A stretch of 64,000 bases of DNA from Amycolatopsis australiensis (lineage in GTDB: Bacteria > Actinomycetota > Actinomycetes > Mycobacteriales > Pseudonocardiaceae). Location: contig NZ_FPJG01000006.1 in assembly GCF_900119165.1 (NCBI RefSeq), forward strand, positions 434,001 to 498,000. The letters run 5' to 3'. The notes under the pieces are model-generated. The model worked only from the letters and a program-made list of their open reading frames with translations, had not been told where the DNA came from and did no database searches. This document shows, one piece after another, positions 48,596 to 58,834 of this stretch; positions within the stretch are counted from its first letter, which is position 1; each line of letters opens with the position of its first letter. The position numbers and the translations under genes were made by a program.

Positions 48596-51063
48596 CGCCC
48601 ACCTCCAGCGAGGTTCACCACGGCGCCGTGTCCGGCGCCGAGCGTCTTGAACACGGCCGAGCCGTCGGAGTTGCCCGGCAGCCACACGACGCCGTCGGGC
48701 AGGTCGGCGATCTCGACCGGCAGCGTGATCGCGCCGCGTTCGGTGCTCACCCGCACGGTGGTGCCCAGCCCTTCGGCGGTCTTCGCCGACAGCCGCGCGA
48801 CCGGTGTGCGCTGGGTGCCCTTGAGGTGCGGCTCGTCGTCCTGCAGCGACCCGTTGTCGATCAGCTGGCGCCAGGTCGACAGCACGGCCTGGCCGGCACC
48901 GGGCGCCGCGGGCGCCGCGACTTCGCCGGCGACGTGCGTCCAGCGCAGCGCCGAGGCCGGGCCGAGCTTCTCGAAGTCCCCGCGTGACGCGGCGGGCGTC
49001 TGCGTGAACAGGTCGGCGTCCATCTCGACGGCGAGCGTGTCGAGCACCCGGCAGTCCGGCAAGGCGCCGGTGCCTTCGATGGTCGTGTCGAACGGGCGGG
49101 TGCGGCCCTCCCAGTTGAGGTAGCTGCCCGCCTTCTCGTCCGACGCCGCCACCGGCAGCACGACGTCCGCCCGCTCGGTCACCGCGCTGTGCCGCAGCTC
49201 CAGGCTGACGACGAAACCGGCGTTGTCGAGCGCGCGCAGGGCGAGGTCCGGGTCCGGCAGGTCGAACGGGTCGACCCCGCCGACGACCAGGCCGCCCAGC
49301 TCGCGGGCCGACGCGGCCAGCAGGATGTCCGTGGTGTCGCGGCCCGGTGTGGCCGGAACCGGGACGTCCCAGGCGTTTTCGACGGCGACTCGGGCCGCGT
49401 CGTCGCTCACCCGGCGCCCGCCCGGCAGGAGCGTCGGCACGCAGCCGGTCTCCAGCGCGCCACGGTCGCCGGCGCGGCGCGGGATCCACGCGAGCCGGAC
49501 GCCGGTGCGCTCGACCAGGTCGTGCAGGGCGGCGAACAGGCCGGGGATCCCGGCGGCGCGCTCGCCGACCAGGACGACGGCGCCTTCGCCGCGCAGGGCT
49601 TCGTCGAGGTCCGGCGCGTGCTTGGCGATACCCTCGACGGCCGCGGCCTCCTGGCCGGGGACGCAGGCGAGCAGCTCGCCGTACGTCTTGCGCACCGACG
49701 ACGTCGTCCACTGTCCCAAGTGGACGACCCGGGTGCGGTTCTTGCGGGCCGCCTTCCGCAGCCGCAGGAACACGATCGGGGCTTCGTCCTCGGGTTCGAA
49801 CGCGACGCACAGGACCGTGCGGGCCCGCTCGATCTCGCGGAAGGTGACGCCGGAGTCCGGGGTCGTGCCGACCACGTGCGAGGTGAGGAACGCCAGCTCC
49901 TCGGCCGAGTGGACGCGGGCGCGGAAGTCGACGTCGTTGGTCTGCAGGGCGACCCGGGCGAACTTCGAGTACGCGTAGGCGTCCTCGACGGTCAGCCGGC
50001 CACCGGGCAGGACGCCGACACCGCCGTTGGACCGGGCTTCGGTGAGTCCGGCAGCGGCGACACGCAGTGCGTCGGTCCAGGAGGCCTCCTCCAGCTCACC
50101 GGTCTCGCGGTTGCGGACCAGCGGACGCCGGATGCGGTCCGCGGCCGTCGTGTAGCGGAAGGCGAAGCGGCCCTTGTCGCAGATCCACTCTTCGTTGACC
50201 TCGGGGTCGTCGCCGGCCAGCTTGCGCTGGACCTTGCCGCGCCGGAAGTCGGTCCGCTCGGCGCAGCCGGACGAGCAGTGCTCGCAGACGCTCGGCGAGG
50301 ACACCAGGTCGAACGGCCGCGACCGGAACCGGTAGGCGGCGCTGGTCAGCGCGCCGACCGGGCAGATCTGGATGACGTTGCCGGAGAAATAGGACTGGAA
50401 CGGCTGGCCGGACGTCGTCCGCGACGCCATGTCCAGGACGTCCGCCGTCTCCGCGGTGCCGATCTGCTGGTGGGCGCCGCGTTCGAGCAGCTCGATGAAC
50501 GGGTCGCCGGCGATCTGCGCCGAGAACCGGGTGCAGCGCTGGCAGAGCACGCAGCGCTCGCGGTCGAGCAGCACCTGCGTGGAGATCGGCAGGGGCTTCG
50601 GGAACGTCCGCTTGGTGTCGACGAACCGGGAGTCGGTCCGGCCGTGGGCCAGCGCCTGGTTCTGCAGCGGGCACTCGCCGCCCTTGTCGCAGATCGGGCA
50701 GTCCAGCGGGTGGTTGATGAGCAGCAGCTCCATCACGCCCTGCTGGGCCTTGTCCGCGACCGGCGACGTCAGCTGCGTCTTGACGACCATGCCGTCGGCG
50801 ACGGTCATCGTGCAGGACGCCTGCGGCTTCGGCATGGGCCTGCCGCCCATCTCGACCTCGACCAGGCACTGGCGGCAGGCGCCCGCCGGGTCGAGGAGGG
50901 GGTGGTCGCAGAACCGCGGGATGACCGTGCCGAGGCGCTCGGCGGTGCGGATGAGCAGCTCGCCCTTGGGGGCGATGACCTCTTCGCCGTCGATGACCAG
51001 CTTGACGTGGCCTTCGGGGACCGGCGTCTCGGTGGTCTCGGGCTTGTCGGGCGCGATCGTCAT
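48592..51063 (-). CDS. nuoG: NADH-quinone oxidoreductase subunit G
   Basis: An 823-residue iron-sulfur subunit. The N-terminal [2Fe-2S] ligands lie in [32 protein letters not shown] and [11 protein letters not shown] bind N5 and N4, and [14 protein letters not shown] fits the extra N7-type cluster ligands. The rest is a molybdopterin oxidoreductase-like fold without cofactor. It takes electrons from NuoE/NuoF and hands them to NuoI. It overlaps nuoF by 4 bases. Confidence 0.94.
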   Translation of the reverse strand: MTIAPDKPETTETPVPEGHVKLVIDGEEVIAPKGELLIRTAERLGTVIPRFCDHPLLDPAGACRQCLVEVEMGGRPMPKPQASCTMTVADGMVVKTQLTSPVADKAQQGVMELLLINHPLDCPICDKGGECPLQNQALAHGRTDSRFVDTKRTFPKPLPISTQVLLDRERCVLCQRCTRFSAQIAGDPFIELLERGAHQQIGTAETADVLDMASRTTSGQPFQSYFSGNVIQICPVGALTSAAYRFRSRPFDLVSSPSVCEHCSSGCAERTDFRRGKVQRKLAGDDPEVNEEWICDKGRFAFRYTTAADRIRRPLVRNRETGELEEASWTDALRVAAAGLTEARSNGGVGVLPGGRLTVEDAYAYSKFARVALQTNDVDFRARVHSAEELAFLTSHVVGTTPDSGVTFREIERARTVLCVAFEPEDEAPIVFLRLRKAARKNRTRVVHLGQWTTSSVRKTYGELLACVPGQEAAAVEGIAKHAPDLDEALRGEGAVVLVGERAAGIPGLFAALHDLVERTGVRLAWIPRRAGDRGALETGCVPTLLPGGRRVSDDAARVAVENAWDVPVPATPGRDTTDILLAASARELGGLVVGGVDPFDLPDPDLALRALDNAGFVVSLELRHSAVTERADVVLPVAASDEKAGSYLNWEGRTRPFDTTIEGTGALPDCRVLDTLAVEMDADLFTQTPAASRGDFEKLGPASALRWTHVAGEVAAPAAPGAGQAVLSTWRQLIDNGSLQDDEPHLKGTQRTPVARLSAKTAEGLGTTVRVSTERGAITLPVEIADLPDGVVWLPGNSDGSAVFKTLGAGHGAVVNLAGGGR

Positions 51064-52343
51064 GATGCCTGCGCTCCCACCAGTTCGCGCTTGTTGCTCT
51101 CACACAGAGCGAGGAATTCGTCGCGGAAGTACTTGATGCCGCTCTGGATCGGCGACACCGCGCCGTCGCCGAGGGCGCAGAACGACCGGCCGAGGATGTT
51201 GTCGCAGACGTCGAGGAGAGTCTCGATGTCCTCCTCGGTGCCGTGGCCCTCGACCATCCGCTCGAGGATCTGCGCCAGCCAGTACGTGCCTTCGCGGCAC
51301 GGCGTGCACTTGCCGCAGGACTCGTGCTCGTAGAACTGCGTCCACTTCATCACGGCCCACGGCACCGACACGGTCTCGTTGAAGACCTGGACGGCGGTGG
51401 TGCCCAGCATCGACCCGGCTTCCGCCGCGCCCTCGAAGTCCAGCGGAACGTCGAGGTGCTCGGCGGTGAACATCGGGGTGGACGAGCCGCCCGGGGTCCA
51501 GAACTTGAGCGGGATGCCGTCCTTCATGCCCCCCGCCATGTCGAGCAGCTCCCGCAGCGTGGTGCCGAGCGGGCACTCGTACTGGCCGGGCTTCTCGACG
51601 TGGCCGGAGATCGAGTAGATCTTCGGGCCGGGCGACTTCTCGCGGCCCATCTCGCGGAACCAGCTGGAACCGGCGTTGACGATGTAGGGCGCGCTGGCGA
51701 TGGTCTCGACGTTGTTCACCGTGGTCGGCGCCGCGTACAGACCGGCGGCCGCGGGGAACGGCGGCTTGAGCCGCGGCTGGCCGCGACGGCCTTCGAGCGA
51801 GTCGAGCAGCGCGGTTTCTTCGCCGCAGATGTACGCGCCCGCGCCCGCGTGGACGGTGATCTTGAGGTCGAAGCCGGAGCCGAGGATGTTTTCGCCCAGG
51901 TAGCCCGCCGCTTCGGCTTCGCGCACGGCCGCGTTGAGGCGGCGGATGCAGTGGAGCGCTTCCCCGCGGACGTAGATGAAGCAGTGGTTGGACCGCATCG
52001 CGTACGAGGCGATGATGCAGCCCTCGATGAGCGAGTGCGGGTCCGCCATCATCAGCGGGATGTCCTTGCACGTCCCCGGTTCGCCCTCGTCGGCGTTGAT
52101 CACCAGGTAGTGCGGCTTGTCGAAGTTCGGCGGCATGAACGACCACTTGACGCCGGCCGGGAAGCCCGCGCCGCCGCGGCCGCGCAGGCCGGAGTCCTTG
52201 ATCAGCTGGACGAGCTGCTCCGGCGTCCCGGCCAGTGCCTTGCGGACGGCGGTGTAGCCCTCGAGTGCCTCGTACGTCCCGATCTGCCAGGAGTTCGGCG
52301 ACAGCCAGCGCTTCGTGAGGACGGGGGTAATGGGATCGGCCAT
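51060..52343 (-). CDS. nuoF: NADH-quinone oxidoreductase subunit F
   Basis: A 427-residue subunit that oxidises [20 protein letters not shown] and [17 protein letters not shown] are the NADH- and FMN-binding segments. [15 protein letters not shown] with a later cysteine in RSFCALGDG binds cluster N3. ATG 52343 shares one base with the nuoE stop (TAATG). With NuoE and NuoG it forms the peripheral NADH-dehydrogenase module. Confidence 0.95.
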   Translation of the reverse strand: MADPITPVLTKRWLSPNSWQIGTYEALEGYTAVRKALAGTPEQLVQLIKDSGLRGRGGAGFPAGVKWSFMPPNFDKPHYLVINADEGEPGTCKDIPLMMADPHSLIEGCIIASYAMRSNHCFIYVRGEALHCIRRLNAAVREAEAAGYLGENILGSGFDLKITVHAGAGAYICGEETALLDSLEGRRGQPRLKPPFPAAAGLYAAPTTVNNVETIASAPYIVNAGSSWFREMGREKSPGPKIYSISGHVEKPGQYECPLGTTLRELLDMAGGMKDGIPLKFWTPGGSSTPMFTAEHLDVPLDFEGAAEAGSMLGTTAVQVFNETVSVPWAVMKWTQFYEHESCGKCTPCREGTYWLAQILERMVEGHGTEEDIETLLDVCDNILGRSFCALGDGAVSPIQSGIKYFRDEFLALCESNKRELVGAQAS

Positions 52344-53200
52344 TACTTCTTCTCCACTTCGGGAAGCGGGACGTCTTGTGCGGCCGGGGCGACCCAGCCG
52401 CGCTCCTGCGCGAGCTTCGCGCCCCGCAGTGTCTCGACGGCCTGCGACGGGCCGTCGACGTCCCTGCGGTAGGCCGCCTCGTCCTCCGGGAAGAACCCGG
52501 CGAGCTGCAGCTCGGCGCCCTTGAAGTTCGTCAGCGGAGCGCCGCGCGTCGGGGCGGGCTTCTTGCCCGCCCGCAGCGCGTCGACCAGCGCGACGGCCTT
52601 CTCCTCGGTCTGGTTGTCGAAGTACTCGTAGTTGACCTGGATGACCGGCGCGAGGTCGCAGGCCGCCAGGCACTCGGCGTGCTCGAGGGTGATCGAGCCC
52701 GGCTCGTTCGGCGTGCCAGCGGTTTCGTTGTGCCCCAGCGGGTTTTCCTCGGAGCCGAGGTGCGTCTGGAGCTTCTTGTAGATCGCGTCGCCGCCCATGG
52801 CCGCGCACAGCGTGTTGGTGCAGACGCTCACGAGGTGTTCGCCGCACGGCTTGCGCTTGTACATGGTGTAGAACGTCGCGACCGCGCTGACCTCGGCGTC
52901 GGACAGGTCGAGCTGCTTCGCGCAGAACGCGATGCCCTCCTGGCTGACGTACCCCTGCACGGACTGCACGAGGTGCAGCATCGGCAGCAGCGCCGACCGG
53001 GACATCGGGTAGCGCGCGATCAGCTCCTGCGCCTTGGCGTGGATGTCCGCGTCGAAGATGTCTTCCAGCGGCGTCTCGGTGACGATCCCGGCGGCCACTT
53101 CGGGGTCCGGCGCGATGGCGACGACGTCGGTGTCGGCCGAAGCCGCCGCGTACGTCGTGTCCGCGTAGTTCGGCCCTGGCTCGGGAACTGCTGTGGTCAT
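52343..53200 (-). CDS. nuoE: NADH-quinone oxidoreductase subunit E
   Basis: A 285-residue thioredoxin-fold subunit with a [2Fe-2S] cluster. Ligands are CTNTLC and, further on, CLAACDLAP. The core starts around residue 50 ([19 protein letters not shown]). An N-terminal acidic extension and a C-terminal about 60-residue tail (from [15 protein letters not shown]) make it longer than proteobacterial NuoE, as is usual in actinobacteria. It overlaps nuoD by ATGA. Confidence 0.94.
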   Translation of the reverse strand: MTTAVPEPGPNYADTTYAAASADTDVVAIAPDPEVAAGIVTETPLEDIFDADIHAKAQELIARYPMSRSALLPMLHLVQSVQGYVSQEGIAFCAKQLDLSDAEVSAVATFYTMYKRKPCGEHLVSVCTNTLCAAMGGDAIYKKLQTHLGSEENPLGHNETAGTPNEPGSITLEHAECLAACDLAPVIQVNYEYFDNQTEEKAVALVDALRAGKKPAPTRGAPLTNFKGAELQLAGFFPEDEAAYRRDVDGPSQAVETLRGAKLAQERGWVAPAAQDVPLPEVEKK

Positions 53201-54576
53201 CGGTCCACTCCCCCCATCACGGGGTCGATCGAGGCGATCGCGGCGATCACGTCCGCGACCAGGCCGCCTTCGGCCATGGCGGGCATCGACTGCAGGTTCA
53301 CGAAGCTCGGTTCGCGCACGTGGACCCGCAGCGGCCGGGTGCCGCCGTCGGACACCAGGTGCGCGCCCAGCTCGCCGCGCGGCGACTCCACCGGCACGTA
53401 GACCTGGCCCGGCGGCACCTTGAAGCCCTCGGTCACCAGCTTGAAGTGGTGGATCAGGGACTCCATCGACTGGCCCATGATCTTCTTGACGTGCTCGAGC
53501 GAGTTGCCCATGCCGTCGCTGCCGATGGACAGCTGCGCCGGCCACGCGATCTTCTTGTCCTCGACCATCACCGGGCCCGGCTCGAGCTTCTCCAGGCACT
53601 GCTCGATGATCTTGAGGCTCTCGTGCATCTCGTGCACCCGGATCAGGTAGCGCGACCAGCAGTCGGCGCCGTTGTCCACGGGCACGTCGAAGTCGAACTC
53701 GTCGTAGCAGGAGTACGGCTCGGTCTTGCGCAGGTCCCACGGCAAGCCGGCGGACCGGAGCACGGGACCGGTGACGCCGAGCGCGAGGCACGCGTCGACC
53801 GGCAGGTAGCCCACGCCCTTGAGCCGGTTGCGCCAGATCGGCTGGCCGGTGAACAGCTTGTCGTACAGCGGAAGGCGCTTCTTCATCGTCTTGATGAACT
53901 CGCTGACCTTCTCGTGGTAGTCGGCCGGCATGTCCTGCGCCAGGCCGCCGGGGCGGATGAACGCGTGGTTCATCCGCAGGCCGGTCAGGTGCTCCAGCAG
54001 GTGCAGCACCTCTTCGCGCTCGCGGAAGCCGAGCGTCATCGCGGTGGTGGCGCCGAGCTCCATGCCGCCGGTGGCGATGTAGACCAGGTGCGAGCCGATC
54101 CGGTTGATCTCCAGCAGCATCACGCGCAGCAGCTGGGCGCGGCGCGGGGCCTCGACGCGCAGCAGCTTCTCGACCGCGAGGCAGTACGCCATCTCCGTGG
54201 ACAGCGGCGCCAGGTAGTCCATGCGCGTCACGAACGTGACGCCCTGGGTCCAGGTGCGGTACTCGCAGTTCTTCTCGATGCCGGTGTGCAGGTAGCCGAT
54301 GACCGAGCGCAGCTGCGTGACGGTCTCGCCCTCCATCTCCAGCACGAGCCGGAGCACGCCGTGCGTCGACGGGTGCTGCGGGCCCATGTTGATGACCATG
54401 CGCTCGTCGTGCGCCGCGTCGGCGATGACGTCGTCCCAGTCGCCGCCGGAGACGGTGTAGACGCGGCCTTCGGTGGTGTCACGCGACTCGGCGTAGTTCG
54501 CGTTGTCGGTGCTGTCGCTGCCGGCCTCGGTCGTCGAAGTGCCGGTCGTGACGTCGGAAAGGTTCTCGGTGCTCAC
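53197..54576 (-). CDS. nuoD: NADH-quinone oxidoreductase subunit D
   Basis: A 459-residue 49-kDa-type subunit related to [NiFe] hydrogenase large subunits. [20 protein letters not shown] contains the quinone-contacting histidine. [16 protein letters not shown] and YCLAVEKLL follow, and the C-terminus ends DPVMGGVDR. It builds the quinone-binding site together with NuoB. The N-terminal about 50 residues are low-complexity. GTG 54576 overlaps nuoC by 4 bases. Confidence 0.95.
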   Translation of the reverse strand: MSTENLSDVTTGTSTTEAGSDSTDNANYAESRDTTEGRVYTVSGGDWDDVIADAAHDERMVINMGPQHPSTHGVLRLVLEMEGETVTQLRSVIGYLHTGIEKNCEYRTWTQGVTFVTRMDYLAPLSTEMAYCLAVEKLLRVEAPRRAQLLRVMLLEINRIGSHLVYIATGGMELGATTAMTLGFREREEVLHLLEHLTGLRMNHAFIRPGGLAQDMPADYHEKVSEFIKTMKKRLPLYDKLFTGQPIWRNRLKGVGYLPVDACLALGVTGPVLRSAGLPWDLRKTEPYSCYDEFDFDVPVDNGADCWSRYLIRVHEMHESLKIIEQCLEKLEPGPVMVEDKKIAWPAQLSIGSDGMGNSLEHVKKIMGQSMESLIHHFKLVTEGFKVPPGQVYVPVESPRGELGAHLVSDGGTRPLRVHVREPSFVNLQSMPAMAEGGLVADVIAAIASIDPVMGGVDR

Positions 54577-55322
54577 GAGTACGACCTCCGCTGGTCCGGC
54601 GGCGGGATCTCCGCGCCCTTGTATTCGACCGGGATCCCGCCGAGCGGGTAGTCCTTGCGCTGGGGGTGGCCGTCCCAGTCGTCCGGCATGAGGATCCGGG
54701 TCAGGGCCGGGTGGCCGTCGAAGACGATGCCGAACATGTCCCAGGTCTCCCGCTCCTGCCAGTCGGCGGTCGGGTAGATCCCGACCAGCGACGGCACGTG
54801 CGGGTCCTCGATGTCGAGGGTGACCTCGAGGCGGATCCGGCGCCGGTAGGTCAGCGACGTGAAGTGGTAGACCGCGTGCAGCCGCTGCGGGACGTCGACG
54901 CCGTAGTCCACGCCGGACACCGAGGACAGCAGCTCGAACCGCAGGCCCCCGTCGTCGCGCAGCACCTTCGCGATCGCGGGCAGGTGCTCGCGGGCGACGT
55001 AGAAGGTGATCTCGCCGCGGTCGACCGTCGTCTGCAGGATCGCTTCGGACGGGATCTTGTGGTCCGACAGGGCCGCGTAGAACTCGTCGGCGAACTGGTC
55101 GAACCAGCCGCCGTACGGGCGCTCGGCCGGCGCGGGGCTGTAGGCCGGGAGCCGGACGCCGCCGTAGCCGGAGGTGTCACCGGTGCCCTGGACGCCGAAC
55201 ATGCCGCGGCGTTCGCGGCCGGTGACGACCGCTTCGGCCGAGCCCTGGCCCTGGGCGGTGAGGCCCGTTTCCGGACGGTCGGCGCTGGACTGCTCGCCGC
55301 CGGTCTCTGGTTTCTCGCTCAT
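54573..55322 (-). CDS. nuoC: NADH-quinone oxidoreductase subunit C
   Basis: A 249-residue subunit. After a variable N-terminus of about 75 residues comes the 30-kDa fold, with [33 protein letters not shown] and a C-terminal [19 protein letters not shown], the diagnostic signature. It has no cofactor and acts as a structural clamp on NuoD. ATG 55322 is separated from the nuoB stop by 4 bases. Confidence 0.95.
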   Translation of the reverse strand: MSEKPETGGEQSSADRPETGLTAQGQGSAEAVVTGRERRGMFGVQGTGDTSGYGGVRLPAYSPAPAERPYGGWFDQFADEFYAALSDHKIPSEAILQTTVDRGEITFYVAREHLPAIAKVLRDDGGLRFELLSSVSGVDYGVDVPQRLHAVYHFTSLTYRRRIRLEVTLDIEDPHVPSLVGIYPTADWQERETWDMFGIVFDGHPALTRILMPDDWDGHPQRKDYPLGGIPVEYKGAEIPPPDQRRSYS

Positions 55323-55326
55323 CGCT

Positions 55327-55875
55327 CTACTTCTTCGCGTACTTGATCGACGACGGGACGAGCTCGGTGCGCGCCCCGCTGGCCGCGCGGATGGCGGCGC
55401 GGCGGGCGTTGATCGGCTCGTCCTGGATCTTGGCGTGCAGCTTGAGGATCGCGTCCAGCAGCATCTCCGGCCGCGGCGGGCAGCCGGGCAGGTACATGTC
55501 GACCGGCACGATGTGGTCGACGCCCTGGACCACGGCGTAGTTGTTGAACATGCCGCCGGAGGAGGCGCAGACACCCATGGCGAGCACCCACTTCGGGTCG
55601 GCCATCTGGTCGTAGATCTGCCGCAGGACCGGGGCCATCTTCTGCGTGACGCGCCCGGCGACGATCATCAGGTCGGCCTGCCGCGGCGTCGCGCTGAAGC
55701 GCTCCATGCCGAAGCGGGCGATGTCGTAGCGGGAGCCGCCGACCGTCATCATCTCGATCGCGCAGCAGGCGAGGCCGAAGGTCGCGGGCCAGAGCGAGTT
55801 CTTGCGCGCCCAGTTGACGAGGCCTTCGAGGCTGGCCAGCAGGATGCCGTTGGGGAGTTTCTCTTCGAGGCCCAT
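55327..55875 (-). CDS. nuoB: NADH-quinone oxidoreductase subunit B
   Basis: A 182-residue subunit carrying the terminal cluster N2. Ligands are the tandem cysteines in LACCAIEMM, the cysteine in [14 protein letters not shown] and GCPPRPE. It delivers electrons to menaquinone at the NuoB/NuoD interface. ATG 55875 lies 4 bases after the nuoA stop. The core matches family length with a short C-terminal extension. Confidence 0.95.
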   Translation of the reverse strand: MGLEEKLPNGILLASLEGLVNWARKNSLWPATFGLACCAIEMMTVGGSRYDIARFGMERFSATPRQADLMIVAGRVTQKMAPVLRQIYDQMADPKWVLAMGVCASSGGMFNNYAVVQGVDHIVPVDMYLPGCPPRPEMLLDAILKLHAKIQDEPINARRAAIRAASGARTELVPSSIKYAKK

Positions 55876-55879
55876 GGGT

Positions 55880-56299
55880 CTAGTTCCAATCCAGGCCGCC
55901 GCGCCGCCACACGTAGGCGTACGCGAAGCCGACCGTCGCGATGAACAGCAGGATCTCCACCAGGCCGAACGTGCCCAGCGCGTCCGCCTGCACGGCGAAC
56001 GGGTAGAGGAAGACCATCTCGATGTCGAACAGGATGAACAGCATCGCGGTGATGTAGTACGCGACCGGCATCCGCCCGGCGCCGACGAGCGGCTGCGGCG
56101 ACGGCTCGATGCCGCACTCGTAGGCGGAGAGCTTGGCCTTGTTGTACCGGCTGGGGCCGACGAGCGGGCCCAGCAGGACCGACAGCACGGCGAACGCCAG
56201 CGCCAGCACGAACAACAGGACCAGGGGCAGGTAGGGCTTCAGGCTCGGGGCCTCTTGCGCCAGCTGCACCGTCTCGGTTCGGGTCAGCAACGTCAGCAC
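55880..56299 (-). CDS. nuoA: NADH-quinone oxidoreductase subunit A
   Basis: A 139-residue, three-span subunit; first gene of the operon. [20 protein letters not shown] is the conserved loop near the quinone site, followed by [20 protein letters not shown]. The start is taken as GTG 56299. An ATG at 56313 in another frame, with a GGAAAGG site upstream, opens a six-codon reading frame (MAKTPC) that ends across this GTG and may couple ribosomes into nuoA. An in-frame longer start is possible but would add non-conserved residues. Confidence 0.93.
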   Translation of the reverse strand: MLTLLTRTETVQLAQEAPSLKPYLPLVLLFVLALAFAVLSVLLGPLVGPSRYNKAKLSAYECGIEPSPQPLVGAGRMPVAYYITAMLFILFDIEMVFLYPFAVQADALGTFGLVEILLFIATVGFAYAYVWRRGGLDWN

Positions 56300-56440
56300 G
56301 GGGTCTTCGCCATCCTTTCCGCGCCGATGCGGTTGTGCTTGTGGTGGGGAACCGCTTGGCCTCGTCGGCACCCTAAGGGACCTGGGTCACACCGCCGAGG
56401 GTCAGGGTCTCCTTACGGCCCGTGGCTGGACCGGACTCTG

Positions 56441-56460
56441 CTTGTGAAATAGTTCACAAG
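56441..56460 (-). promoter_or_regulatory. Rex operator candidate, proximal to nuoA
   Basis: CTTGTGAA-ATAG-TTCACAAG is a perfect 8-bp inverted repeat with a 4-base spacer. It fits the Rex (NADH-sensing repressor) operator pattern TTGTGAA-N4-TTCACAA of actinomycetes. It lies about 142 bases upstream of nuoA. Confidence 0.8.
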
Positions 56461-56474
56461 CCACTCGTCGTGGA

Positions 56475-56490
56475 TGTGAAGGGATTCACA
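56475..56490 (-). promoter_or_regulatory. Rex operator candidate, distal to nuoA
   Basis: TGTGAA-GGGA-TTCACA has the same core as the neighbouring site. Centre-to-centre distance is 32 bases, about three helical turns, so two Rex dimers would sit on the same DNA face. Confidence 0.72.
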
Positions 56491-56542
56491 AAGCATGGGG
56501 GGAGTCTAGGACGCGACTCACACTCTTGTCCCTAGGCCCCCG

Positions 56543-56561
56543 TGTTATAAGGCTGACCTAA
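56543..56561 (-). promoter_or_regulatory. Weak IdeR/DmdR-type iron-box candidate
   Basis: TGTTATAAGGCTGACCTAA agrees with the remembered consensus TTAGGTTAGGCTAACCTAA at about 13 of 19 positions, with 12 of 14 in the right part. It lies upstream of the Rex sites of nuo. Confidence 0.3.
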
Positions 56562-56730
56562 CTTCTCCCGCCATCGTTGTCACGGCTCGGCAACACCGCG
56601 CGCGCGACCTGCGCGAAGACGGTTCAAGATCGCTCTGCGGCCGGACATACCGGACTTCGCCGTGTGAGCTATCCCACTGACCGCACGGCCAACTTGCTAG
56701 GCCACCCGTGTGTCCGCGCGCGCAAGAGCG

Positions 56731-56820
56731 CCCCAATGTGGCCTTCGGTGCGTCTGACGCACCCAAGGCGGCCTTCGGTGCGCCAGACGCAACCAAGGCC
56801 GCCTTGGGACGCTTGGGGCC
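56731..56820. repeat. 30-bp tandem repeat at the 3' end of menJ
   Basis: Three units start at 56731, 56761 and 56791, exactly 30 bases apart. The first two share GGCCTTCGGTGCG and a GACGC end. The third is degenerate but contains the perfect small hairpin CCAAGG-CCG-CCTTGG. It begins 4 bases after the menJ stop, so it may act as the operon's terminator. Confidence 0.75.
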
Positions 56821-56823
56821 GGG

Positions 56824-58110
56824 TCAGCGCGGGGAGGGGGTGACGCGGGCCAGCGCCGCGATGAGGCGGTCGACGCCGTCGCCGCCCTTGGCGTCGTAGC
56901 AGCCGGACAGGCCCTTGTAGACCAGCGGCAGGAGCTTGTTGACGCGCAGCCCGTACTTGGTGCAGGCGTGCATGATCTTCGGCTTGCCGATGATCTTCGC
57001 GAACACGTTGCCCAGCGCGTAGTAGCCGCCCATCAGCTCGCCGACCGCACGCGGGTACGCCTCCAGCGCCCGCTCCCGCGAAGGCCCTTCGCGCCGCGCC
57101 AGGGCCTGCACGACGACCTCCGCGGCGATCTGCGCTGACTCCATCGCGGCCGAGATGCCTTCGCCGTTGAACGGGCTCACCATGCCGCCCGCGTCGCCGA
57201 GCAGCAGCAGGCCGTCGCGGTAGTGCGGGGTGCGGTTGAAGCCCATCGGCAACCCCGCGCCGCCGACCTTGCCGATCGCGTTCTCCTCGCGGTAGCCCCA
57301 CTCCTCGGGCGTGCCGTCGAGCCACTGGCGCAGCAGCGCGCGGTAGTCGGTGTTCCGGAACGACGCCGACGTCGAGAGCATGCCGAGGCCGACGTTGACC
57401 GTGCCATCGCCGAGCGGGAACGCCCAGCCGTAGCCCGGAAGCAGCTTCGGGTTCCGCGGGTCCGAGCGGTCCCACAGCTCGAGGTGGCCCTCGATGAACG
57501 GGTCGTCGTGCCGCGGGCTCTTGTAGTACTGGCGCACCGCGACACCCATCGGGCGCTTCTCGTTCTTCTGGATGCCGACGCTCAGCGCGAGCCGTGCGGA
57601 CACGCCGTCGCAGGCCAGGACCAGCGGCGCGCGGTAGTGCACGACCGTCTTCTCCGGCCCGACCTTCGCCTCGACGCCGACCACGCGCCCGGCCGGGCTG
57701 GTGATCGCGCCGGTGACCGTGGTGCGCTCGTAGAGCCGCGCACCGGCCTTCACGGCGAGCTTGGCGAGCATGTCGTCGAAGTCGTGGCGGGTGCGGGAGA
57801 CGCCGTAGGGCGGGTAGCTGGTCAGGTCCGGCCAGTCCAGCTCCAGCGTCAGGTCGCCGGTGAGGATCCGCAGGCCGCGGCTGTGCACCCAGCCCGCTTC
57901 CTCGCTGGTGTCGATGCCCAGGTCGATGAGCTGCTTGACGCCGCGCGGGGTCAGGCCGTCGCCGCAGACCTTCTCGCGCGGGAACTCGGTCTTCTCCAGC
58001 AGCAGGACGTCGACGCCCGCGCGGGCCAGGTAGGTGGCCACGGTGGACCCGGCGGGTCCGGCGCCGACGACGATGACTTCGGCGTCCTGGTCTGGGCTGC
58101 GACGGCTCAT
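56824..58110 (-). CDS. menJ: Menaquinone reductase MenJ (geranylgeranyl reductase family)
   Basis: A 428-residue FAD-dependent reductase. The N-terminal Rossmann motif is VIVVGAGPAGSTVATYLARA, and LLLGDAGGMVSPFNGEGIS is the second FAD motif. REKVCGDGLTPRG is typical of geranylgeranyl reductases. In mycobacteria MenJ saturates one isoprene unit of menaquinone. Its place directly after the menaquinone methyltransferase gene (10 bases) supports that role here over chlorophyll- or lipid-type reductases. It is the last gene of the operon, followed by tandem repeats. Confidence 0.88.
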   Translation of the reverse strand: MSRRSPDQDAEVIVVGAGPAGSTVATYLARAGVDVLLLEKTEFPREKVCGDGLTPRGVKQLIDLGIDTSEEAGWVHSRGLRILTGDLTLELDWPDLTSYPPYGVSRTRHDFDDMLAKLAVKAGARLYERTTVTGAITSPAGRVVGVEAKVGPEKTVVHYRAPLVLACDGVSARLALSVGIQKNEKRPMGVAVRQYYKSPRHDDPFIEGHLELWDRSDPRNPKLLPGYGWAFPLGDGTVNVGLGMLSTSASFRNTDYRALLRQWLDGTPEEWGYREENAIGKVGGAGLPMGFNRTPHYRDGLLLLGDAGGMVSPFNGEGISAAMESAQIAAEVVVQALARREGPSRERALEAYPRAVGELMGGYYALGNVFAKIIGKPKIMHACTKYGLRVNKLLPLVYKGLSGCYDAKGGDGVDRLIAALARVTPSPR

Positions 58111-58120
58111 GGCCGCGAGT

Positions 58121-58810
58121 TTATGCGGGCTTTCGCGCGCGGTGGATCGCCACGACCCCGAATGTGAGGTTCAACCACTCGACGTCCGTCCAGCCCGCGC
58201 CGGCGATGATCTCGCCGAGCGTGCGCTGGTCGGGCCAGGTGAGCATGGACTCGGCCAGGTACTTGTACGCCTCCGGGTTCGACGACGTCCGGCTGCCGAC
58301 CCAGGTGAGCAGGCGCAGGACGAACTTCCGGTGGATGAACCGGATCGGTGCGAACGGCGGCGTCGAGACCTCGCAGATGACCAGGCGGCCGCCGGGCTTG
58401 ACCACCCGGGCGATCTCGGTGAGCGCGGCCTTCGGGTCGACGAAGTTGCGCAGCGCGAGGGAGATCGTCACGGCGTCGAAGCTCTCGTCGGCGAACGGCA
58501 GGTGCAGCGCGTCCGCCGCGACCATCGGCACGTTCCGGTGCTTGCCCGCGCGGAGCATGCCGAACGAGAAGTCCGCGGCCAGGCACCAGGCGCCGCCCCG
58601 GGCGTACTCGACGGTGGACACCCCGGTGCCGGCGGCGAGGTCCAGGACCTTCTCGCCGCGGCGCGCGTCGAGCACACGGGCGGTGGTGGTGCGCCAGCGC
58701 CGGTCGAAGCCGAAGGTCATGAACGAGTTCGCCCGGTCGTACCCGGACGCGACGCCGTCGAACATCGCGGCGACTTCGTGCGGGTCCTTGTCCAGGCTTG
58801 CGCGTGACAT
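58121..58810 (-). CDS. menG: Demethylmenaquinone methyltransferase
   Basis: A 229-residue class I SAM methyltransferase of the UbiE/MenG family. [20 protein letters not shown] is the family start, [16 protein letters not shown] binds SAM, and [19 protein letters not shown] is a second family signature. It performs the last methylation in menaquinone synthesis. It is encoded between a GT4 gene and menJ, supplying the quinone reduced by complex I. Confidence 0.92.
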   Translation of the reverse strand: MSRASLDKDPHEVAAMFDGVASGYDRANSFMTFGFDRRWRTTTARVLDARRGEKVLDLAAGTGVSTVEYARGGAWCLAADFSFGMLRAGKHRNVPMVAADALHLPFADESFDAVTISLALRNFVDPKAALTEIARVVKPGGRLVICEVSTPPFAPIRFIHRKFVLRLLTWVGSRTSSNPEAYKYLAESMLTWPDQRTLGEIIAGAGWTDVEWLNLTFGVVAIHRARKPA

Positions 58811-58834
58811 GCGTCCGAGATTAGCCGGAAGACC

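Larger units (their letters stand above)
56300..56823. promoter_or_regulatory. 524-base non-coding region: nuo promoter/regulatory region and menJ 3' repeats
   Basis: No gene was found here; the short reading frames on both strands have no family features. The part nearest nuoA (56300-56500) is its leader, with two Rex-type operators. A weak iron-box-like sequence lies at 56543-56561. The part nearest menJ (56731-56820) is a 30-bp tandem repeat with terminator-like arms. The middle is plain GC-rich DNA. Confidence 0.6.

Noticed and set aside
56577..56843. Short plus-strand frame across the menJ 3' repeats
   Set aside because: It translates the 30-bp repeat and plain GC-rich DNA, lacks a ribosome site and overlaps menJ; treated as non-coding.
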